Shown: positions 46,934 through 58,400 of the stretch, piece by piece
Numbering within the stretch: position 1 is the first letter of the stretch
Layout of the letters: the number at the start of each line of letters is the position of its first letter
Assembly: GCA_021396245.1 (NCBI GenBank)
Contig: WNYE01000012.1
Span: 372,001-436,000, forward strand
Direction of reading: 5' to 3'
Source of the DNA: Sporothrix humicola
Lineage: Eukaryota > Ascomycota > Sordariomycetes > Ophiostomatales > Ophiostomataceae
DNA length: 64,000 nt
Program-made: the position numbers and the translations under genes
The notes under the pieces: model-generated
Told to the model about the DNA's origin: nothing
Databases searched by the model: none
What the model saw: only the letters and a program-made list of their open reading frames with translations

Positions 46934-49115
46934 ATCGAGTTGTGTGAAAAAGAGGTATTGAAAAAGAATAAAGGACAAAAGGCGAAGGCTGAGTTGAGAG
47001 CACTGGCCTCGGGTGAGGTCAAGATCTAGTGCTTCATCCTTTGGATGTTGACTGTTGGCTCTTTCTTTTTTCTGCCTTCTCAAAACAAGTTTCTGCCTTA
47101 TGAGGCCAACCTTTACACGTGCCACCCTTTCAGTCTCGAATCCCAATAAAAGGAGGGAATAGACAAAAATAGGATGGCCTCGGCGATCAGACTGCTTTTC
47201 ACAACAAGAACAATCGAGAGTTTGGAGTAAAACGGTGTTTTTGCTGTGTTAGGCAGAAGCCAGGATCTTGGCTCTATTTTTTTTTCGAGCTCGCATGCAA
47301 GTCGTGTCGTAGTCGCGTAAAGTGCCCCGCACAGTTAATAGCCACCACACTGTGTGAGAGCACTGTATTTGTTTACAGTGCAAGAACGTCCCGTTTTCTT
47401 TTTTCCTTTCTTTCTTTCTCAGAATGCTTTCACCATGCTCATCTTATATGGTTGTCGTCCGTTTGAAAGTGTTGATTTGTGATTAGGGAGTATCCAAATT
47501 TATCAATATAGCCGCGAGTAAGAGTATCCAAAAAAGTAATAGGTATATATTTGTTCCAATCTGTTTCCAATCTGTGTAGATAATGTGTGTCCCTTTGATC
47601 CCAATAAGAATAAGAAAAGCAAACAAAAAAGGTAAAACAAAAAGAAGAAAATCCCAGTTCCGCTGCCGTGTACTTTCCAAGAGTAGATGACAACGGTCAG
47701 TAATATAGTTCAACTCCAGCCAACACCTTGTAGAACCTGCCAGAAAAAAAAAGACAAAACGAAAAGAGACGACAAAGGAAATAAAGAAACCAAGCAAAGA
47801 AAAAGGAAAAAAAAAACAAAACAAAAAGAACACCTTGTTTGCTCCGAGGCCCTTCTTTTTACAAGAGGTGACTCTTCTTCCACTGTGTTAGGTACTGTTG
47901 GACCCTCTGTATGCTCGGCCGGATTGCTCTGGCGACGATGTAAACCAATGTTTGATGTGGTGGAAATAAAATGAAATGAAAAACAGAAAGGCGGTTAAAA
48001 ATCAACAGAAAACAAAAAGCAGACGCAAAGGGGGAATTCGGTAAAAGACAATCTGGTAGATGCGAACAGACAAAACGACAAGAAGAAAAACCGAGATAAT
48101 CGACCGAGGCGGGTATATTGAGGGGGAAATTAAAAAGCAAATACAAGTTAAACGACAAAGGTAGACAGGAAAAGGACAAGAGAAGCAAAAGTATGACAGG
48201 ACTCGCTCTGCGCTTTTTGGTGGTATCTGGGGTTGATGGGGTGGTATGTGGAGTGTATGGAGGGACGAGAGACTAGAAAAAGAGTAGCAAAGAAAGCAAG
48301 GATTCAAAGCTTTTGCAAATTGCTTCGCTGCTTGTATGGTGAATCCTGATGCTGTCTAGCAAACGTAGGTTTAGGTGAGAGTATCTGGAGGATGTAGTGT
48401 GATGATGGGGGATACCGAGATAAAAAAGACCCGAGGCAAAAAAGACAAAAGATGATAGGATGACAGGATGACAAATGAAAAGTGCAACTCCGTGCAGCTA
48501 AAAAAGACACAGACGCAAGGAAGCCAAGTCAGAAAGACACAAGGCCTGTAACAAAAACAAAAGCAGCCAGTCGCCCGGCTTTGTGATGCCAAATGCTCGT
48601 CTAGAAGCAAATTACCAAACCCCTGTCGGTACAGTATTTTGTTTTGTTCCCCTTTTTCAATCCTCAGCCGAGGATGAAGGTGAAGATAGCTCGGTGCTAA
48701 ACTTCGGTATTCTAATAGTTTATTAAATAAGGGTGTAGTACGTGTGAAATAGTGTGATGCTTCCAGAGCATGTAGTGAAGGGTGACAAGGTGTCGAGTTG
48801 TGAGGTATGAGTGAGTGTAGAGTGTAGAGTAGATGTAGATATAGATGAAACGAGAGAAATGAGACGACGAAATGAGTGGATATGGTTGAAGATGGAGAGA
48901 ATGAGTGGACAAAGGGATGCAATAGTCCCCGTTGAGATTTTGATGCATGAAACAACAAATGAAATGAGTTGCTCGGTAGGGAGTGAAAGTGGTTGTGGCG
49001 TGGGAGCATATCCGAAACGGTCAGGTCAAAAAGACCGAGGCCGCAGACTGAACACAGGAAATGAGCGTGGTGAGAGAGTCGCAAAGGGAATGGAGGGAAG
49101 AGGTGACGGCGCCGC
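46934..49115. other. Intergenic: promoter on the left, bZIP 3' region on the right
   Basis: The left part is the minus-strand promoter and leader of the gene starting at 46933. The right part, about 48300-49115, is downstream of the bZIP gene and is pyrimidine-rich on the minus strand, so it reads open there for about 317 codons, overlapping the bZIP end in another frame. That frame is Ser/Leu/His/Phe-rich with no domain and is best read as the bZIP 3' untranslated region. No other gene is visible. Confidence 0.5.
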
Positions 49116-51878
49116 CTATCTTTGATACTTTGAATCCGGCGGAGGATGCTGCGAGTGTTGCGGCGGAGCATCGGCAGCCCAACCAGCGGTATCGTAAGAT
49201 CGACTGTACGCGCCCGTCGTGGTTGCCGGAGGGTATTGTTGTGGAGCAGGCAGAGTTGACACGCCGCCGTGAGCGAGCTCGGGGGTTGGCGGTCCTGTAC
49301 CCATGCCGCCGCCAACACCCACACTGCTTGGGTTGCTCCCGGGTGTATCGAGGCGTAGCGGCGGAAGACGCGGGTTACTCGGCGATCCGGATAGCGGGGA
49401 CGGGCTCATGCTGTGGAAACGAGACGATCCTGTGGGTGGCAGTGGCGGCGGCAGAGACGAAGGCATGATGGGAGGCGGAGGAGCAGACGTGGTGTAAGAT
49501 GGCGTATAGTATTCAATGTTGGGCCCTGAGTCTGTGCGGCGACGCTGAGCTGGGCGTTCCATTCCCACGCCAGAGGTTTCCGGGCCGCTCGAGAGATGTG
49601 TTGGTGGAGGGCCGGAATACTCAGGCGCCATGGACATGGGCGGATACAGAGGCGCCTGCGAGTGTTGAGGATGCTGCGGATGATGCTGCATATGCGGTCG
49701 GACATGGTGCTGCGGTGGCTGCTGGGACATTTGGTGCGGCTGAGGAGGAGGCTGTTGCTGTTGAGGAGCCTGTGGGTGTTGTGCGCCTGGCGGCGGATGC
49801 TGAGAACCGCCACCGGTCATCGGACTGCCCTCGGCCACATACGACCGGCCGCTCAAGGACGTAGACGCCGGGCTCGGCGGTCCGGACTCGACGTATTCGC
49901 GCATCGTTGGCGACTGTGACATGATGTGCCTCAATCTGTTCCGCTCGTTGCGGTAAAAGTCGCGCTGCGCCTCCAGCTCTTGGTTCCGTTTCTGCAGGTC
50001 GCGGTTCATTGCCTCCAGCCTCTGTATGCCCATTTGTGCCTCGCGGTCCTTCTCCTTTTTCCGGGCCCGGAATCGTGCCGATGCACCCGCGTTTCGAAGC
50101 CGCTTCTCGTCTGCCTGTTTTGATGCCTGATGCACATCCACGGGAACGCGGATCTCTTCGCCGTTGGATGGTGTAATTGTGATATACTGCTGCCCCTCGG
50201 ATATGGACACAGACCGTCCACCGCCCATGCCGGCATTCGGGCCTCCCACACCTGCACCGTGACCTGCCCAAGGGTTCTCGCTGCTGCCCGAGGGTGCGTT
50301 GCTTGCTGATACCGTACGGCTCGGAGGGTTGGCTGTCGCAAAACCACCTTGTCGTTGGCCGGGAGGGAATGGGAAGCGTGGTGGTTGCTGACCCTCTTGC
50401 TGTTGTTGCTGCTGCTGCTGCTGCTGGTGCTGTTCGTGTGGCTGTCCGGGTGGACCACGATTCTCGCCGGGGCCACCTGCTCCATGCCAGCCCCCTTGCT
50501 GTCCACTACCTTCGTTGGGATAATACGGTTGTGCGTACGACCTTTGCGGGCTTTCGCCCGTCATCATCGAAGGCGGCGGGCCTCCTCCTGCGTGTGGCGG
50601 GAAGTAGGATCCCGGCACCGACCCGGCCATCTGCCCCAAGCCAGATCCTGAACCCGGCCCAGGGGTTGGCCCTGAGCCTGGCCCAGATCCAGGACCCATG
50701 TTGGGAGCGCTCATGCTCTGGTGCAGCCGATTCGGAGGAGGAATGGGCGGCACTGGCGGAGTCTCTGTCCTCCTGGAGAAAAGAGGATTCTGACTTCCAG
50801 GTGCCCCCATGCTCGGCATGCCTCTCCCAAGACTCGATCGACGTGGTGATCTCGGGGTCAGGATACGGCGAGGTTGTGACCCAAAAGAGGGTGTCGTGTG
50901 CGAGTGTCCGAGCCGGGGTGATGATTCCTGGTCTGACCCGGGGCCTCCGGATAGCGGCACGAATCCCATTCCTGGGCTTCTTGTCGTATTTGGTGCTTGG
51001 CCGGGCTCCGCAGAAACTTGTTGACCGTACCCGGGGCCGGGACCGGGGCCAGGGCCGTAATTGACAGGCGCAAAACTGGGCGGGCCATGCGGTCGACCCG
51101 CATTGTTGCCGCTGCCCATTGGAAATCCCGGAGGTGGCGGTGCGTGGCCTTGTTGTGCTCGGCCATGGTGCGTGCTGGATGCGCTCGATGCCGATCCGAT
51201 TTGAGGACTGCTTGCACTGCTTGGTCTTGTCCTTGGCAGCGTGCGTGACTCTCCCGTATCCATGCCAGCATTCCCTCTCGATGACGTCCTCGGCCCCGTT
51301 ACCGGACTGTGGTGTGCCACTGCCTGTGCCTCCGATGGATTCAGAATGTTGTGCACGCCGAGGGTTCGAGAGGATGCTGGTTGTGTCGTTCGGTCGTCTG
51401 TGCCAGCGCCCGGTGCTGCTGTCGCTGTTGCCGCCATTGCCGATGGCGGTCTGCTGTCCGGGTGGCCGCCTTCCCGGTCCTGTGCCATGGTGCTTGTTAT
51501 TGGCCCGGGATGGGCACTGTTCCCGACGACGCCTGCCGTCCCCTTGGGGCTATTGGCTGTGCTGTTTGGCGCCGAGTTTCTTGCTGTATTGTACTTGTGA
51601 TCGTCAGGTGCTGAGTAGTTGCTTCCTGTGTTGGTGATATGGCCTCGTTCGGCAGGCCGTATGCCTTGCTGCTCATCGCGGTAGAGCACACGCTGGGGTT
51701 CCCCGTTTTGTGAAGCAGCCGGCGAGAGACGATCGTTCGTGGCGGATACGGAAGCGGGAACAGAGGCGGGAACAGAATCAGAGCCGGCGACGTTTCTGGG
51801 GGAGAAGGGAGGCGGCTTGGCGTCCGAAGAGGTGCGGTGATGGGAGTCAGGGCGAGGCGCAGACGCCTGCTGGGACAT
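49116..51878 (-). CDS. bZIP transcription factor
   Basis: From the first in-frame ATG (51878, MSQQASAPRPDS) the single exon encodes 920 aa. Most of it is disordered and rich in Pro, Gly, Ser and Gln, with an eleven-Gln run at about residue 490. The bZIP domain is clear. The basic region RNAGASARFRARKKEKDRE has the invariant Asn596 and Arg604 in N-x7-R spacing. The zipper has heptad residues Leu621, Leu628, Leu635, Tyr642 and Leu649. A segment just before it, V-P-V-D-V-H-Q-A-S-K-Q-A-D-E-K-R, is a hallmark of a fungal bZIP subgroup close to the MetR/Cys3 type (A-S-A-R-F-R in the basic region). Members regulate sulfur, nitrogen or stress responses; which applies here cannot be told. The protein should bind DNA as a dimer in the nucleus. 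The frame stays open for 193 codons upstream of this ATG but contains no other ATG, so the true N terminus may lie in an upstream exon. Confidence 0.88.
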   Translation of the reverse strand: MSQQASAPRPDSHHRTSSDAKPPPFSPRNVAGSDSVPASVPASVSATNDRLSPAASQNGEPQRVLYRDEQQGIRPAERGHITNTGSNYSAPDDHKYNTARNSAPNSTANSPKGTAGVVGNSAHPGPITSTMAQDREGGHPDSRPPSAMAATATAAPGAGTDDRTTQPASSRTLGVHNILNPSEAQAVAHHSPVTGPRTSSRGNAGMDTGESRTLPRTRPSSASSPQIGSASSASSTHHGRAQQGHAPPPPGFPMGSGNNAGRPHGPPSFAPVNYGPGPGPGPGYGQQVSAEPGQAPNTTRSPGMGFVPLSGGPGSDQESSPRLGHSHTTPSFGSQPRRILTPRSPRRSSLGRGMPSMGAPGSQNPLFSRRTETPPVPPIPPPNRLHQSMSAPNMGPGSGPGSGPTPGPGSGSGLGQMAGSVPGSYFPPHAGGGPPPSMMTGESPQRSYAQPYYPNEGSGQQGGWHGAGGPGENRGPPGQPHEQHQQQQQQQQQQEGQQPPRFPFPPGQRQGGFATANPPSRTVSASNAPSGSSENPWAGHGAGVGGPNAGMGGGRSVSISEGQQYITITPSNGEEIRVPVDVHQASKQADEKRLRNAGASARFRARKKEKDREAQMGIQRLEAMNRDLQKRNQELEAQRDFYRNERNRLRHIMSQSPTMREYVESGPPSPASTSLSGRSYVAEGSPMTGGGSQHPPPGAQHPQAPQQQQPPPQPHQMSQQPPQHHVRPHMQHHPQHPQHSQAPLYPPMSMAPEYSGPPPTHLSSGPETSGVGMERPAQRRRTDSGPNIEYYTPSYTTSAPPPPIMPSSLPPPLPPTGSSRFHSMSPSPLSGSPSNPRLPPLRLDTPGSNPSSVGVGGGMGTGPPTPELAHGGVSTLPAPQQYPPATTTGAYSRSYDTAGWAADAPPQHSQHPPPDSKYQR

Positions 51879-52457
51879 CGAAAGCTTTTGGTCGTCGTTC
51901 TGCAGCCCTTGGTCATAAAGACCGCGGCATCGGCCGCTCTCCTCTTCTTTAATGTCGGAAAGAAACGCCCTGGGCTCGGGCCCGAGCTCGAGATTGGGAA
52001 GGTCGCCGGTCAGTTTTCGTTTTTGCTTTTGCTCGCAAGATGCCGTGCCTGAAGCAGAGAAGAGAGCGGCTGGCGTCGCAACAAAAATGGTGTCGTCGGC
52101 GGCCACTTTTCCTCCGGAAAGTCGAGCACTTGGCAGGGATGCCTCTGACCGTGACTGCCTTGGCAGTGCCGTCCTCTTCGTCGTCGTTGTTGTTGTCGTC
52201 GTTGAGGATGCCACGATGATCGAGCCCTCGGACGCGGGCCAATCTGTCGAGTCGTCGGCTGCTGCACCTGCTCCGGTTGAACTCGATCCGTCCCTTTTCA
52301 AAGCAGTGGCGGCGGACGCAGCACACGAAAGGGTTGACTGGCTACACTGCCTGTCGCTGGGAGACCAAAGGACTGTGTCGACCGCCAGGGCGAAAGCTGT
52401 GGGCGTTTTTGACAAGCACCCGAAATCTCGATCTGTTTGTGACTGCTTGATGAGCTA
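51879..52457 (-). promoter_or_regulatory. Open 5' extension of the bZIP frame lacking ATG
   Basis: The bZIP reading frame is open upstream to the stop codon whose last base in this strand is 52455. It contains no ATG in that stretch. It encodes Ser/Thr/Ala-rich sequence with a run of eight Thr. A second frame over the same DNA is also open, so openness may simply reflect GC-rich composition. It is either 5' untranslated leader or the end of an exon whose ATG lies further upstream. Confidence 0.5.
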
Positions 52458-55400
52458 GAAAGCTGCCTTGTTCTTCAAAGCCGCAGATTAATTTGTCAAG
52501 TGGACGGGGCGCTGCCTCCGACACAAGCTGGTTTTGTTGTTGGTGTCGTCTGTGATGGAAACGAGCGAGCAACCCAAGGTGGGAGGAAAGACATAAGGGC
52601 CAAAGTATGTAGAGAAGAGAAGAGAACGGCGAGCAAGCTATTCTTGCCCCAAGTTGTTGTTGCTATTCAGCCAGCCTGGTAACGCAACAAGCAAAGATCA
52701 TTAAAAAGTGCCGAAGGTTTCAAAATCACAACCGAAGAAGATGCGAGAAAGAGCTTATCACGATGGCGATGACGATAGGCTTGATCAACGCTGATGAATC
52801 CGTAAGGCTGTGAAGAAGGGGCGCAGGCCGTGATCCAGTTCTGGTCTACGCTGAGCCACTCGGTGAGAAATTATAAAAACGAGGGAAAATAGAATCGAAA
52901 GTCTGCTCAGAGAACCGAAGAAGTGAGCTCCAAAGGATCGAAGGCGTGGACAGATGCCAACTGTTGAGTGATCTTAAGCGCGTGTTGACAGTGCGATGGT
53001 GTTGATCTTGGATGGTGAAGGGCGAAAGAAGGCTAGAAAACTAAACGTCGATGATGCAAGTTGCTGATAGAGGAGAAAAAACCCAAAGGTTAGAATAGGT
53101 AAAGGATAAAAATGGAGGCTCAAGAGAAGATGAAGAAGAATATGCTGGGGACGAGAAGTGGTAGGTCCAGAATGAAATATGGGGAAGTAGAAACCGTGAG
53201 GAGAGAGAAATGGGGGGTATGTTTTGGTAAAGAAAGCTTGGGTAGGGGTATCGATAAAAACAGGAGCCTGGAAGCAGCCACTCCTCCCAACAGCAGACAA
53301 GCACTCACAACAAGATTCAAGCACAAGGGCGCCCACTCCAGTCGGACTGTCCAGTGTCAAGACTCCGTATAAGCCGATCAGTGAGTGGGTGTGGCGGCGT
53401 GGGAGAAGGGCGGATAGGCAGGCCACACCATCTCATGAGAGCACGCGCGTGTCCTCCGTGGCTCTGCGTTAGTTTCGTCGTGGTGATTTCTGTACGAACA
53501 GGTTCTCCCGTGCTTGGCTGGCCAGTGGCTGGTGGTTCTTGAGAGTCGTTGTGTCGATGGGGGCGGGATGAGATGGACCGTTCAATAACTAGCCACTCAT
53601 TGTGCTGAAGTGAAGCCTTATGCAGTGAGTGGCTCTTGAGTGGTCAAATAGCTTGCAGCACTAAAGCGGGAGCAGCCATATGAATGGGTCTGAATGCAGG
53701 ATGAGGATGGGGGATGATGACGGATGGTCAGAAAGGACCAAACTAAACAGAGGGAAAGAGTTTTGGCCAGGCTGTGCCTTGAAAAAAATAAACAAGAAAA
53801 ACTTTTCCGCCTTCCTTTTAGTTTCCCATGCTTCTGGTTGTCGGTAATAAAAAATAATATGATAGATAAAATACTCCGTACCCCATCGAGCAAGGCTCGA
53901 AAAAAGGGAAAGAGAAGAAAAAGAAAATGCAAATACGTCGTAATTTAGCAGGGGGTGGGGGTTGCCAGTGCTATGGATCTGCCTTGTCCCAGTTTGGCTC
54001 TTGGAAGGTCGGATACGGAGTACCTGCCTGCAAGGACTAAGTACCATGTACTCCCCAAGTCTTCTCTACCCCTGTTGTGTTCTCGTTGCACCTGGTCACT
54101 CTTTTGTCTGCCGAGCTTTGTCGTGTCGTGCTCGTGGAAAAACTCTGTTGAAAATGTAAAAGCGGGCGGGGAGTGAAGGAGTAATAAGAAGGGGATGACA
54201 CGGGGAAAAGCTCGCAGTGGAATAAAGAGAAGGGAGGTGGTGAAGATTAGGTGATGTTCTGTGGTGTTTGTGAAGCCAGCAGCTCTCAAAAGTGAGAAAT
54301 AAGTCTGGGTACTGTAAACTCCACCGAGAGCTGGCTTGGAGCATCAAATGATGGGTTCTGAGAGTTGTGTATCCCAGCCAAACTTTGGCATCTTATGTTC
54401 TGAGAATGGCGCTGAGCTCCACGTTTTAAATGACCTGGCTTACACGCTGTTTGTGCCTCCCCTTGTGCCCTTCATTCACCCTTGACATGCACCGGCAGAA
54501 AAAGGCCAAGATTACCGTGTAAGTGACGAAGAGGCAGAGAAAGGCGCTCAGGCTTGGGGACAGGGGATGCCGCGTTGCTTCACCAGGCATGTTTTAACCG
54601 TCACTCTTCCCCCCTTTTCTTTCCAGAAATTCTGTGGCGTCACAACATGTTGACCAGTACCTTCGGGTTGGTGCGGCTGGTTCAGCACTGGGGCCTGGCC
54701 CATCTCGGTCAGTCGGGAGTTCTTTCGCGGCATGTTTTCATGGATGAGGAGATGGGGGCAGCGCCCTGTTTCCACGTAACAACACGCGTTACAATAACCA
54801 CAAATATCGCGGAAAGGGTTCGTTAACAATGTAGGACATGTCGCATGGCCAGAAAAAAAAATCCTTTTAAAAGGGTCAGGTCCCCAAAGTTGTCGTCTGA
54901 GTTGTTTTTGCAAAGCATTGGGCTGCTCGAAAGAGAAAAAAAGAAAAGAAAAACATAGTGGCAATGGGTACAGCTTTTGGTCAACGCGACGTGTCTTTCG
55001 CCTTTGAATTGTGACAGGACCGATATTGTCCAAATTGGAATAGGGGTCAAATGTTAGCGCGATCTGGATGACGCTCTGCCACTGATGCGCTGCGAGAGCG
55101 ACAGCGACATCCGCAGTTTTCTGTTTGATTTTCATAGTGCCCAACATCAGGTAGTTTGCCCAGCATTGGCAGAGAAGTAGAAGAGAAAAAGGGAAGACAA
55201 TCTTGGCCCGGCCGAGTGTTCAAGAAAATCCGAGGTTTTCTGTGCAATTCGCTCGATGCGCACTTGGGATAAAAAGCATACAAGTTCATGCATCATACTC
55301 TGTGTATCGCGTTCCACATGTTGTTTACTTCCGGCCTTTTCTTGTTCTCTCTCTTTTCAAGGCAAAAAAGGAATGAAAGTCTGCAGCACTTTCCCACAGG

Positions 55401-58400
55401 TACAGCGGGCCAGTCCGCACATCCTGGTCAGTGTGTGATATCTTCGTGTCGGCGGACAAAGTTTGAGAGGGAGCATGACCGGATATCTTTGTCGACAGGA
55501 GGAATAGCGTGGCTTCGTTGGCGTACTGCTGTACCCTGCTTTGGCATAGTGTTTGCTAGCGTATGGGGCAATATGAAGATGGCCCGTTGGAAGGAGTTGG
55601 CACGTTCTGCTATTCGGGGAACTGGTGAACATAGCTTGGTATAAGTGGGCTGGCGGGAGCAGCGGTAAGGCAGCGGTGACGATGTCGAGACAAGGGATAT
55701 TGCCCATATCGAAAGATGCAAGAGGCTGCGTGTGCGAGATATGGCGCCTTCTTTTTTTCTTTGCACGTGCCCTGGTTGTCTTTTTTGCCCATGCCTTTTT
55801 GGGAGAGGCGGCGGTGAAAGGAGACAGGCCTCTTCATCGACGAATTTTCGATGTCGATCCAGTCCACAGCAACAGATCAAGAGCAAGGTTATTATGATGG
55901 AAGTTGGAAACCGGTGCCATCACTACCATCCGGTTGCTTTGCTGCAAAGCAGACAACCAGCAGTATCTCATCAGGGGGCTGTGGATAAGCGATGGTGTTC
56001 TGTTCTCGAGATCACTGGACTGATAAAATATCCTGATGTGATGAAAACTGCGCGCCAGTCCGCCCCTTGCCAACAAACAGATACAAAATTTTCTTGTATT
56101 AATTGGTTTGGGGTTTTTGCTTCTCACCCAACGGTCGTGGTCTAGCTCATGCACCAGGCCTGCAGCAGGCGGTGGTGGATACATGCGGGACGCGGCAAAT
56201 AGGGAACGCGCCTGGGGCGGGCCTGTCCATCCCTTCGCGGCGACGGTTCCGGGGATGGGACCGAGGCGCTAGGTCAGTGCTGGGGGCAAATGAATAGAAA
56301 AGCCTGCAGGGTTTGAATGTTGGCGAAAAGTGCGTTTTGGAGATGCAGCTGTCACACTTGAATTTTGTAAATGCTTTCGTGCCTAGAGTCACGGCAAAAA
56401 AATGTACACCTGCCACCTGTACCCTCCGTTCTCGGTCTGTTCACGAGGCGTCTTGCTCTGTACACGCATCCATATGTACAAAGTTACCGGAGGTCGAGGT
56501 TGGGGATGGACGATAAAACAAAGTGTCGAAATCCCAACGATCAGTTCAATAGCGCCTCTTCTGCGAGTCCTGCATCCCTGGTAGTGGCCGTGAGCGGACA
56601 ATGATTGTTGTAGAGGCAAGACGGTCGCACTGGAGCACAGTGTCTGTGTGTACAATGACATAGCGAATGCGTTCAAAAGTCTGTTTGTTCGCATACTGCC
56701 GATTGGTTGTATCTATTTGGCAGCTGGAAACGTTGTCCTGCATCATGCTGTAGCCAACCTGTAAGATGCTAGTACAAAGTACTGGATCCGTGCAAGTGGA
56801 TATCGACAGGCAGGTGGGCATGGATTGATGCTTTGATTCTCCGCAAACTTGTCATACATGTACTCGTTCTCTCAGTATCCCAGCCGTCCTGTACGACGTG
56901 CCTGTGTTGTATTTAATCATCGGTTTTCGTGTGTCCTTTTTTGGCTTTGAATTCCATGATTAGCGTTGCGTTTTATTTCCCCAACCTCAATTTCTCCGGC
57001 CGCCATTTTGTTCTTCTCGTCATTTTGCTTACCAGGGATTGCATATGAACTGACGTGTCACAAATACAGCAGCGTCAGCGTCTCCGAGCACCATGTTGCT
57101 GGTTTTCGTCGGGCCTCTTTTCGAGCTGGAGTCTTTGTACAAGGAAGCGAGAGATTGCAAGATACTTGGATTGTGTGGCGTGTCAAAGTGAAGCTGCAGC
57201 AACCTTGCCATACTCTATTCCGTTAGATGAAAGTGCCCTGAAGCACAACAGAAAGGCACCAGTGACTTTTCTGTGGCTATCCCGGGCAAGCGTCTTGCCA
57301 GCCCTGTGTGTGATTGAGATCCATCGCACTCCGTACTCCGTATTGAAATACGCAATATTGGGCTTTGATGTATGTCGTAGATAAGGCGAGCACACATATT
57401 GAACAAAACGAGGCTTGGCGAGCTTGTTGTTGACGCAACTCAGGTTGTATTGTGAGTGGACAGTACGACGTACGCCGCCACATGCATGGCGGTGCCGAAC
57501 TTGCCAACAATCCCTGTATGGAGAAAAGAAGGTGGTGTCGACACTGAACAGCTTGATGTGTAAAGTTCACTTGCCATGTATCGTGCTCGTACACCGTTCA
57601 ATCAATCAAAAGGGACCAGCGGTCAAGATAGATTCAAAACGTTTTGCTCTGGATGTGAGAGCGGGCCGAAGTCGACAGTCGGCGAGTGGCGTCGCATTTG
57701 GAGTACAAAGCCGCGCATTTCGAGGGGATGCTATGTGAAACCACCGGGACTGGAGAGGCTATGATGGCGAAATAGGACGGTGGCTATGGTCCTTCACCGC
57801 AAAAGCCAAAGAGCCACGAAAATTGACGGGGTAATGAAAGGGTGCATCACAAAGGACAATAAAACATCAATCTGCAAGGCGGTGGGAGGATGGTGATGAC
57901 AAGGTTCAAGGTGGGGGAAAACGCAAGTGGAGGAGTTCATCACATCCATCCACTGTTTACAGGGGCTATCTACGAATAGGAAGGAAGCAGCCTCTTTTCT
58001 CACAAGTGAAATTTCGTGGAAAAGGAAAGAGCAAGCGTCATGAGTCTTCTCTCAGCAGGAGAGCAAACTTTTTGGGAAAGAACGACGCATCTCACAACGC
58101 AAAAATATGCCCTATCTGTCCTCGCCAATTTCAGAAGGAGCAACCGCGCGAGACACAAATCGCAAAGTATGTGACAAAACCTTGTTATTACCCTCTTTGG
58201 CAATATTTTTTTGTCACGTACAGCATGTACACCATGTATTTCGTGACAACGATCCACCCTTTACGACATACACTCGCGGAAGCCGGGTCGGCCAGAAAGG
58301 CAGTTGAAAGTACGCAATAGCGTGCAGAAGCTTGCAGACAAGCATGTCAGATATTTCGTGCCTGCTCATCATATTGGTTACCGCTCTTTCCTTTGCATGG

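Noticed and set aside
48371..49324. 317-codon minus-strand open frame overlapping the bZIP 3' end
   Set aside because: It is Ser/His/Leu/Phe-rich, follows from pyrimidine-rich composition, overlaps the bZIP coding region in another frame and has no domain. It fits a 3' untranslated region better.
53591..53634. 9-bp inverted repeat AGCCACTCA / TGAGTGGCT
   Set aside because: Arms are short and 26 bases apart; with no terminator context or gene nearby it is compatible with chance.
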